DNA of 64,000 nucleotides, taken from assembly GCF_029962835.1 (NCBI RefSeq), contig NC_080586.1, forward strand, positions 68,139,501-68,203,500. The letters run 5' to 3'. Positions 56,110 through 64,000 of the stretch are shown piece after piece. The notes under the pieces were generated by a model. The model searched no databases and was not told the origin of the DNA. It was given only the letters and a program-made list of their open reading frames with translations. Each line of letters begins with the position of its first letter. The stretch's first letter is position 1. This DNA is from Magnolia sinica (lineage: Eukaryota > Streptophyta > Magnoliopsida > Magnoliales > Magnoliaceae). Made by a program: the position numbers and the translations under genes.

Positions 56110-56530
56110 AGACCCACAGTGATATATTTGCCCTATATCCATGCCTTTCATCTGTTTTGACAGATTATTTTCAGGCATATTCCCAAAAATGAAGTATATC
56201 TAAATCTCATATTTACTACACCACAAGAAATAGTGATGATTGACCATTAAAAACTTCTTGTAGGGCCACAAAAGTTTTGGATCGAGCTAGTATTTGTATG
56301 GTACCTTCATCCAGGTCTTCGTGACCTTATCACCAGGTTGGATGGCAAACAAACATTCCAGTGGTCTCCAAGAAAATTTTAACCGTGGTATCCAATCACT
56401 ACTATTTCCTGTAGTGTGGTCCACATAAGATTTAGATCTTCTTTATTTTTTAGATTATGTACTAGAATGATCTATAAAAACGGATGGACGGTGTGGATTT
56501 CAGTAAAATTCATCAAGGTGGGCTCCACAG
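56110..56530. mobile_element. Inverted-repeat element, 'gtggaccac' family
   Basis: The left arm has 'gacccacagtgatatatttg' and the right arm 'aaattcatcaaggtgggctc'. The core contains 'aatagtgatgattgacc' and its inverted counterpart 'aatcactactatttcc'. It lies about 300 bp upstream of the coding exon at 56837. Confidence 0.5.
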
Positions 56531-56689
56531 TCAGGGATCCACCGAAGCCGCTCCCGGGCCCACAGAGCTTTTCCAGCACCGACGTGTGTACTGGAGGGTT
56601 CACTCCCAAATCCGACTTCGACAACTGACACATGAAACCTACGTATGATTAAAAAAAAACCCGAGCACAATGCACAACTCGGATCGAGG

Positions 56690-56836
56690 ATCATATAACT
56701 ATAAAGCCCTTTTAATCGCCGAGGAATTTAAAACCTGAAGCAGATAAGCATTTCTCGTGTCCTCTGTTTAATTTTTTCACCAAGACAGCAGCAGCAGCAG
56801 CTGAAACTCCTCCATTTCTTCCTTTGATTTTCCGAC
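56690..56836 (+). promoter_or_regulatory. Promoter and 5' UTR of the gene starting at 56837
   Basis: A TATA-like 'aactataaagcc' at 56697-56708 is followed by a 5' UTR with (cag)n near 56786-56800 and a pyrimidine-rich run to the ATG. The spacing of about 130 bp from TATA to ATG suits a short 5' UTR. Confidence 0.45.
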
Positions 56837-56909
56837 ATGGAAGCAGCTTCCTTACGCCCTAACAATCTCTTTCTCAGTCCCTTCCGACTGAAATCCCTCA
56901 AGAAACGGA
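56837..56909 (+). CDS. First coding exon of an unidentified, probably plastid-targeted protein (partial gene)
   Basis: ATG at 56837 opens MEAASLRPNNLFLSPFRLKSLKKR. The exon ends in phase 1 at a canonical donor, 'CGGA|GTGAGT' (56910-56911), followed by a (tc)n run at 56922-56940. The N-terminus is rich in Ser, Leu, Arg and Lys with no acidic residue after Glu2, as in chloroplast transit peptides. The remaining exons were not firmly found. One phase-compatible candidate is an open stretch after an acceptor at 60090 (60091-60215, ending in TAG), but it lies among repeats and I do not rely on it. I cannot name the protein. The rest of the gene may lie beyond 64000, separated by repeats, or the exon may be an isolated remnant. 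Confidence 0.5.
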
Positions 56910-57338
56910 GTGAGTTTCTCTCTCTCTCTCTCTCTCTCTCCCGTTTGGATTACTGCATGTAAACTGATATATGCATGAGTTCGTTTCTCCAAAAAATTCA
57001 GTTTCTGTGCCTATATTTTGAAATTACTTCCCAAAGCAGGGCTCGAACTTGTTTTTTTTTTAGTTCATCGTTTTCTTGTTTTGTTCTAACGCGAGAAAGA
57101 TAAACTTTTATAGGCCGTGTTTGGGTGCTCAAGTGAGTTGAATTGCAACAATTGAATTCAATAAAGAGTAAATGACTGAAGTTGGAGCTAGTGAGACTTA
57201 ATTCGTAGTGAGAGAGTATCCCCCAAATTGTAACTCCAGTAGAACCCAAAATGCATGGCGTTGCATTTCAATGCTTTTTCATCGTTATTAATTAATGAGT
57301 TGAATGAATTGCTGTTGAGTTCGGCGGAGCATCCAATC

Positions 57339-57693
57339 TTGGGCTGTCACTGGGTACCCGGACCCGCGGTCTGGGTGCCGGATGGATGGGACCCATAACA
57401 GGTCCCTTTCCGGGTCCAATTCCTTGGTCCCATTTAGAAATTGGGTCCTGTATGGGTCCATCATACCGTTGGGCCAGATAAGGTTGAAAGGAGACCACCT
57501 CATAAATGCAATACCCAGGCTTTGGATCATTGTCCATATGCAATATCAAGGGTTTGGATTGTCAAACCTGATGGGTACCCACACATGATTGGGTCCAGGT
57601 CGGTCCTGAAAAACAAGACCTCGACCTGGCGAGATCCGAACTGATCAGCTTGGGTCCAGGAACTCTAGGACCCAACCCCCATTGATAGCCATA
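57339..57693. mobile_element. hAT-like element with GGGTCC arms
   Basis: Starts 'ttgggctgtcactgggtacc' and ends 'cccccattgatagccata'. The arms are runs of 'gggtcc/ggaccc' units. The flanking 8-mers 'atccaatc' and 'atccaaat' agree at 6 of 8 positions. If the gene starting at 56837 is real, this lies in its first intron. Confidence 0.6.
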
Positions 57694-58432
57694 ATCCAAA
57701 TGCAAGCTCTCTCTCTCTATATATATTTTTGGGATGGCCGATTTTACCCTTCTGTTTGGACCCTGGAAACTAGATGATTTACCTATCTTTATGCTGACTA
57801 GATGAAAAGGGGAGTTGTGATTAAGATGTTGGTTATGTCAATGAACCAACATGAAGCAAAAGAATATTGTGATAAATTTAGAATGAATCCAATAGATCAT
57901 AAAGAATTACATCTAATGTGGAAGAATTGAAGCAAGTTAAGAACTTCACATTACATAACACACTGAATATGTGCATATTGATGAAACTAATGATCCGCAA
58001 TGGATCAACATAGATAAAACCAAAGAACATCAACAATGAATCTAAAAGAACTATGGTATGTTTAGAATAACGCAATCAAGGATAATTGCATAAGAACTAA
58101 TGGGAAACATAGACTAACAATCAATGTTGTCAAATGGCATAAGTGATCCCGTGTGACCCAAGGGGGTTATGTGCTTATGTGATGGGCATAGCTCCCCATT
58201 TTTTTTTTTTCCTTTAAAAAAAAAAGGAAATTTTAAGGAAAATGATTAAAAAGAAAAATTCTGAAAAATTATGTAAAAATACAAGTATAGGGAATTGTTT
58301 TTATAGTTTTATTACACACTATTAGACTATAACAAGTCATCTAACAACTACTCAAATGAATACATATACTAAAAAATGTGAAAAAAAAACATGTAAATTT
58401 AATTTATGTCATTTTAAGGGAGATTAAGAGTA

Positions 58433-58433
<1 letters not shown>
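57694..58433. other. AT-rich sequence without recognised genes
   Basis: No long ORF and no repeat family that I can name. A T-run/A-run palindrome lies at 58200-58230. Confidence 0.4.

Positions 58434-58508
<75 letters not shown>
58434..58508. repeat. (AG)n microsatellite
   Basis: About 37 uninterrupted AG units, the longest simple repeat in the window. The sequence after it (58509-58683) repeats 'atatgc/catatgc..ggcata' motifs. Confidence 0.95.
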
Positions 58509-58510
<2 letters not shown>

Positions 58511-58689
58511 ATTGGGAGGTTTTGCCATTGCATATTGTGTATGCAATGGCATAACCGCATAACTATGAGTTATGCGGTCGCATAGTTCTCCATGAGACTG
58601 CATAAGCCCCAATGGCATAATAACCTCAATATGCCACCATGGCATATGCAGTCCAGTCCAAAATGGCATATGCGATGGCATAATCACTT

Positions 58690-59572
58690 AGGGCTTGTTT
58701 GGAACACGAGATTAAATGGTATTGAATTGCATTAAGTGGAATTAACATCATTATTACATAATGATTACATGTCTGGAAATACCATGGTGTTTCGACTGTC
58801 CAATCCCATGTTTGGGATCAAATTCTTCCTTTCGGGATAACACTATATTAAGTGAAACTTGTGTTTATCGGGATCAAATTCTTCCTCTCGGGAAAACACT
58901 ATATTAAGTGAAACTTGCGTTTATCGCTGCTGGCCTGTCTTTGGAATATCTGGGGGGAGCGGAATGCCCAATGCTTTAACGACATAGCTAAATTGCGGGG
59001 TGATGTTTTTTGGAAGATTAAAAACGACGTGGCGGAATGGGCTTGTAATCTTCATCATTTAGAGTTTAGTTTCTCGACCTAGGATGGGATTGTAATTCTC
59101 ACTTGTCTTGCATTTTGTTGGCTTGGCAGTTGCCAAGTTCTGTTTGAATAAATATTATTTATAGCTCTTTAAATAAAAAGAAAAAGAAAAAGAAAAAAAA
59201 AGAAAAAGAAACAGAAAAAAAGAAAAGAAAAAATGAAAAAAAGTGAAACCCGTATTTGGTGGACCATGGAATTGTAATCAACGAACCATAATTTACAACT
59301 GATGTTGGTCACCTGTATGCATATGCAACTTGATTGTTATGTTTAAAGGGCGCATATGGATGGATCGTGTGGATAAAACATATGCATCAATGTGGGGCCC
59401 TCATATGTAGTGGATTTCAAAATCCATCAGAAATCTCACCGTATCTCCTGTTGGGACTGGATGATATGATACCTAGATTAATCCAATCCTTCTCATCGTT
59501 TCCAAACGCTAGATTGAATTTACATTGGACCAAATGCAATTCCATACTACCTAATCCCACCGAATCCCACGT
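58690..59572. mobile_element. MITE (GTTTGG / AATTCCATC family) split by a LINE 3' end
   Basis: Left end 'agggcttgtttggaacacg'. The right half from 59245 ('gtatttggtggaccatgg') to 59572 ('acctaatcccaccgaatccc') matches the element at 61246-61706 in order. A 57-bp internal tandem duplication (about 58815-58929) and a LINE fragment lie between the halves. The final inverted end is missing. Confidence 0.6.
58927..59240 (+). mobile_element. 5'-truncated L1-type LINE 3' end
   Basis: Plus-strand translation gives LACLWNIWGERNAQCFNDIAK and WKIKNDVAEWACNLHH, then a stop. This is the C-terminal end of a plant L1 ORF2. It is followed by 'gtttgaataaatattattt' and a long (aaaag)n tail. Imperfect flanking repeats 'aagtgaaacttgcgttt' and 'aagtgaaacccgtattt' are consistent with a target-site duplication. 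Confidence 0.75.
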
Positions 59573-60583
59573 TTCAAGTAGGCTATTATGCGATCGCATA
59601 TGACATCACTGCTAACAAGAGATAAATATCTAGATTTAAATTAGAAACAAATTCATATTTGCAAAGGAATCATAATGTCTATGTAATTAGTATGAAAAAT
59701 TCCGATCTACGAGCAGAGGATACAACAATCTAAATGTATATAAAAAAGAAACTTGGATTCGTAGGAGAATCTTGGTGTCGGAATGAATAGCATGAACAAA
59801 TTCAGATTTGTAAGTATTCACAAGATCCAATTTTGCAAACTAGGGATACAAGAGCATGCAGAAGTTTAGATTCTTTAAACAAGAGACACAAGCATCTAGA
59901 GTATGCATAAATCTAGATTTTGTAAACAAGAAATGCCAGCATCTATCAGCTTTAAACAAGTATTCTAGATCAGTGCAAAAATCTATATTGAACTACATAA
60001 AAGCATGGGTTTAATTAGGATAACTGAAGTGATATACATATCTTATGTACGTAATAAACAAGAGAGTTGAGTGGGTTCTATCTTCCCCAGATTTATCGAA
60101 TCAGCACCCGTGTTCATTGTTTGCGAGAAGCTGCTTGGAGAGGCCTTTTGTGTTGTTGCAGAGTCAACTGTCGAACCGTGATGAAGGATGGTGGGCTACC
60201 GAGTCCCTGTACGAATAGTGGAATGAATGCTGCATTTGAGTTGGCCCAATGAGATTGGGGTTAAAAGGAAAAAAGAGAAAATTGTAGGGATATGTAAGAA
60301 AAGAAGAAATAAATAGAGATGTAGAGGAAGTGGGACCGAGGAAGAGAATGCTCTTGTAGAGATGATGAGTGATGAAAAGGAAAAAAGTACAAGTTGGAAA
60401 ATTTTGCTGATGATTAAGATGGTTGTGTATGGAGGTAGAAGGTGATCAAAATGAGGAGTTTCTTCCTCCTTTTATAGAGGAACAGAGGATCTCATAGACA
60501 TTAGAGTGTTGTCTTTGCTTTTCCAAAATGGGAGAGGGGAAAATTTGGGGCAAATCCTGTGGATCACGGGATTTGCGTGATGG
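59573..60583. other. No gene recognised; minus-strand TATA-like motif
   Basis: AT-rich, with repeated 'aatctagattt..aaacaag' units (59630-60000). The minus strand has 'CTCTATAAAAGGAGG' near 60465-60480, so part of this may be another LTR. The plus strand holds the open stretch 60091-60215 mentioned under the coding exon at 56837. Confidence 0.35.
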
Positions 60584-62415
60584 TTGTGATGTAGGACCAA
60601 TGCATGAACTCAAATAATGTGAGAGGTCAATCAACGAATTTAAATTAATTAATGGAAACTATAAATCTTGCTACCATCATCACAAATATCAAGATTCTAA
60701 AAGGAAATTATGCATAGTTTAAGCCTAGGTTTCCAAGCATCATCCTACAAGACTATTGAAAATGAGAAACCAGGATCTAATGGATGTAGAAACATCCACA
60801 TAGCATAGGGTTAAACCTATTTTAAGGAGGAAGGTCTAATACTACCTAGGGTTTACTAGATTTGGGTGTGGGTGAGGCTAGGGCTTAGGGAAATTGGGGA
60901 AAACTTGTACTTATGTTTAATTGGGTAAATTGGGTAAAGTGGTTAAAAGGTTTAGGTATTAGGAGATGGGAAATAGGGTTTTGGATGTAGGGAATTTAGG
61001 GATTTGGGTTTAATTGCAGGTTTTGAAGATTTGGAGTTTGGTAACTTGGGGAAATTGAAAGATATGGGATTTTTAGGTTTAGTGTTATAGTTTTGGACAA
61101 GGGAAGGTAGGGTTTTAGAGGAAGGGTTTAAAGGGGTAAGGGGGACTAGGGGATTGGCTGTACGGACCAGCCCATGGGCTCGCATGCGTGGTCGTACGAT
61201 CACACGTGTGGGGTCCGGTCGGCTAGGGTTTGGTCCGTAACTTTAGGGCGTGTTTGGTTCGTGGAATTGAATGGTATTGAATTGTATTAGATGGGATTAA
61301 TATCATGTTTGGAAATGCCATGGTACCATCCAATCCCATGTTTGGGATAAAAGTTTTGCTACGGAAAACACAGGATAAAGCAAAACATTGTTTGGTGGAC
61401 CATGAAATTGTAATCAATGGACCAAATTCACAACAAATGTCATTCAATTGTACACATATATAACCAGAATGTCACGTGTAAACGGTGTATATGGATGGAC
61501 GACATGGATAGACGCATGCATCAATGTGGGGCACACATGTATAGAGTATTTCAAAATCCACGGAATTCCTGCGTGGGACCAAATGCAATTCCATCCCACC
61601 TAATCCTATCCTTTCCAATCCTCTCCAAATGCTAGATGGAATTGCATGGGACCGGATGCAATTCTCTCCCACCTAATCCCATCTAATACCGTATGCTAAA
61701 TGCCCCCTTAGGGTTTCGAGGAAAAATGATGATGAAGAAGAAAGAAAGGTGTTGGAAGATGTTTTGTATGAAGAACTAAGGAGATTTCAACAAAATATCC
61801 TGCATGAAGAAGAAAAAACTCAAAGATGGATAACTGGAAGCCTTGCACTCCTGTGTGATTGAAGATGAGCATTGCACCGATCTTCGTTCCAAATTGCATG
61901 GAACAAGTCTTCACATCGCATGAAGAAGAAGAAACAAAGGAACTTTGTTTTTATTTATTTATTTATTTTGGAGAGAAAATGATCCCCCCCCCCTCTCTCT
62001 TTGTATAGTCTCAAGACTTTTCAAAATTACAAATTAAACCCTGTTTTAATGACTTTGACCAAAATAACTATAGTCTAATAAAAAATCAAATAAAATCGCT
62101 CATAAGGTGTTCAAAACATAAGTCAACCATGAAGTAAATCTTAAAACATAATTATGTCCTATGATGACAAGAATGGTCTACAATCAACGGCCCAATCATA
62201 TAATCCTTGCAATCCAACGGTCTGATCGTTACGTCCCTCAAATCAAACGGTCCAAATCACTCCCTAAAGCAACCCTTGTGCACATTCCCAGTGTGGGGTC
62301 TTCCAGATGCTCGCACATACACACGGGGTCATGGATACTCGCCTAGCCATAGAGAAATTGGTGTGGCCCGCCTCATCCTCTGATACGTACGCAAATGTGA
62401 TGTCCTTATAAACTC
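60584..62415 (-). mobile_element. 3' LTR of a minus-strand chromovirus, with a MITE inside
   Basis: Starts 'tgatgtaggaccaatgcatg' and ends near 'aaatgtgatgtcctta'. It is collinear with 16712-17767, apart from the MITE at 61246-61706. It lies directly downstream (on the minus strand) of the Gypsy pol end at about 62500, the expected place for the 3' LTR. Near 61965-62000 the AT-rich interior matches that of the other LTR. Confidence 0.7.
61246..61706. mobile_element. MITE (GTTTGG / AATTCCATC family), complete-looking copy
   Basis: Left end 'agggcgtgtttggttcg', right end 'gctaaatgccccctta'. Inverted subterminal 'ggaattgaatgg' and 'caattccatc' motifs are present. No ORF. It is absent from the related LTR at 16712-17767, so it inserted after the two LTRs separated. 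Confidence 0.65.
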
Positions 62416-62506
62416 TCCTTGGTTGAGAAGAGTTTGCCTTTAGCAGACTAAAACTCTTGCAATGCTCTAGGATGTCGGGATTCAAAGTCTGCAGCTCTAC
62501 CTCTAT

Positions 62507-64000
62507 AATTCAGGTGCTATCCAAAATCGGTCTGTGCTTTCACTTGACGAGGATTTTTTGAAATCCCCCATGGCAAGTGGAAACCGCTTGTGCATACAGT
62601 ATATCTTCGACTTGTTCACTTCGAGCAGGCAAGGAGGGTAAGGGTGGCAAAGGCTGGGATGATTGGTTAGGTAGGGGCCATAGGTTAGGGACTGGATCAT
62701 GGTCTGTGGGAGGGTTTGAAAAATAATAAAAAGGTGAAGTAGCAGGACCCTTGTATCGTATTAGATCTTCCACATTAAAAGTAGAGCTTATTCACATGGT
62801 TGGTGGAAGGTCTACTACAAATGCATTAGGATCCAATTTTTATAGTATTTTGTATGGTCCCGCACTATGCGTTTGCAATTTTTTAACAACCCCATGTGGA
62901 AACCGTTTAGGCCTCATACGAACCATGACATAATCTCCTACATGAATTCCTAAAATCTGTGATGAGAATAAGCAAATGCTTTATATTTTCATTACTTAAG
63001 TTATTCCACTTCCTGATCTCACTATGCAACTCATGTATGTAACGTGCAAACTCATGTGCTGACTCATATGGCCCATGGGACACATGCATAGGTATGAGAT
63101 CTACGTGTTTTCTAGGTTTGTAGCCATGCACAACCTTAAATGGACTCATGTCTTTGGACCTATTAATAGAACTATTATAAGCTAACTCAGCTATAATCAA
63201 AATAATATCCCAAGTTCTAATGTGATCACCCACAAGGCATCTAAGCAAATTTCCAAGACTCCTATTGATGACCTTAGTCTGACTGTCTATTTGAGGATGA
63301 TAGGCACATGAAAATTGAAGCCTTGTCCCCTTCATGTGCCATAGTGTCTTCCAAAAATACCTCATAAAACATACATCATGTTCAGACACTATGGTCTTAG
63401 TTAGACCATGTAAACGTACTACCTTCCCAAAGAAAACTTTAGCCACATTGGAGGCATTTGACGGTTTCGAGCACGGAATGAAATGGGCCATTTTGGAAAA
63501 AATGGTCCCCAACTACAAATACAAAATTGTGTTTCTTGATAGTCTTAGGTGAACCCAACATGAAATCCATACTAATGTCCTGCCATGGAGCATGGGGCAC
63601 TGGCAAAGGCGTATACAATTTTGTATTTCACTTTCTTTGCTTTGCTAGTTGACAAGTCTTGCACTGCCCAATTATCTTGGCTACATCTCACTTGAGACTT
63701 GGCCAATAAAACTTATCCTCTACAAGGGCAATAGTCTTGTCACTCTCCAAATGACCGGCTACTTTTGCATGAAGTTACCAAACTAGGAAATCACGGAGGG
63801 AAGTACGGGGAATGCAAAGTCATTCACCTTTAAATAGGAACTCATTGATGATGACAAACCCACGACTGTCGCTCAACTAACCATCTCGTAGTGACGCGTA
63901 CAACTCACAAAAGTTTGGGCATATAGGATACTCTTCTCTCAGCCACTCAAACTTAATCATTTCCATACTCATACTCTGGAGTAGTACCACACGATGACTA
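62507..64000 (-). pseudogene. Ty3/Gypsy chromovirus pol, integrase to chromodomain, partial at the window edge
   Basis: On the minus strand: an H2C2 zinc region (ALVEDKFYWPSLK-stop-DVAKIIGQCKTCQ, 63740-63640), then an integrase core (KMAHFIPCSK; VSEHDVCFM; YHPQIDSQTKVINRSLGNLLRCL; 63512-62907). This is followed by PKRFPHGVVKKLQ and a chromodomain-like end, VEDILYAQAVSTCHGGFQKILV (62620-62555). The Arg codon of the zinc region is TGA at 63688-63690. The third catalytic acidic residue, normally Glu in 'DGQTEV', is Lys (AAG at 63273-63275). With frameshifts as well, the copy is dead. Reverse transcriptase and gag would lie beyond 64000. Confidence 0.85.

Noticed and set aside
58424..58687. Minus-strand open frame ending in a long Ser-Leu run
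   Set aside because: Product of the (AG)n microsatellite.

Overview
This is plant nuclear DNA. It is AT-rich, gene-poor and crowded with transposable elements, with one long split gene carrying canonical GT/AG introns. The repeat mix (nested hAT-type miniature elements, L1-type LINEs with plant zf-RVT and RNase H domains, Copia and chromovirus Ty3/Gypsy remnants) is that of a flowering plant. A recurring inverted-repeat family with a 'ggtggaccac' core makes me lean towards a woody magnoliid, but that is a weak inference.

The one complete gene is on the minus strand, 38701 down to 9056. It encodes a cyclin-dependent kinase of the CDKD type (plant CDK-activating kinase, CDK7 orthologue). Seven coding exons can be joined by eye with correct phases and GT/AG borders into 426 residues: 38579-38701, 24658-24956, 24430-24538, 16000-16125, 12544-12779, 12085-12411 and 9056-9116. 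Its introns hold most of the repeats in the left two thirds of the window; intron 1 alone is 13.6 kb.

Layout: 1-9055 is repeat-rich flank beyond the CDKD 3' end, with a diverged 1.8-kb tandem duplication, a SINE with a visible empty site, and hAT-like MITEs. 9117-38578 is CDKD introns. Intron 4 has a hAT element inside a MITE. Intron 3 has an LTR, a dead hAT transposase and a 2.2-kb CAGTG-type element that itself holds a TRIM-like repeat pair. Intron 1 has a fresh 528-bp tandem duplication, three minus-strand LINE copies, and several hAT-like insertions with 8-bp target duplications. 38702-40780 is the CDKD promoter side. 40790-44250 is a degraded Ty3/Gypsy gag region. 44252-52896 is a degraded Copia element on the minus strand, cut in its gag by a 3.16-kb solo LTR. 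52897-56800 is mostly unrecognised repeat DNA. 56837-56909 is the first coding exon of an unidentified, probably plastid-targeted gene on the plus strand. 57300-60600 is repeats and a LINE 3' end. 60584-64000 is the 3' half of a minus-strand chromovirus whose LTR contains a MITE.

I see no new biological system. The most informative structures are the insertion events whose history can be read directly: empty sites, target duplications, reading frames restored by removing an insert, and a family of hAT-like elements whose two arms match each other but differ between copies.
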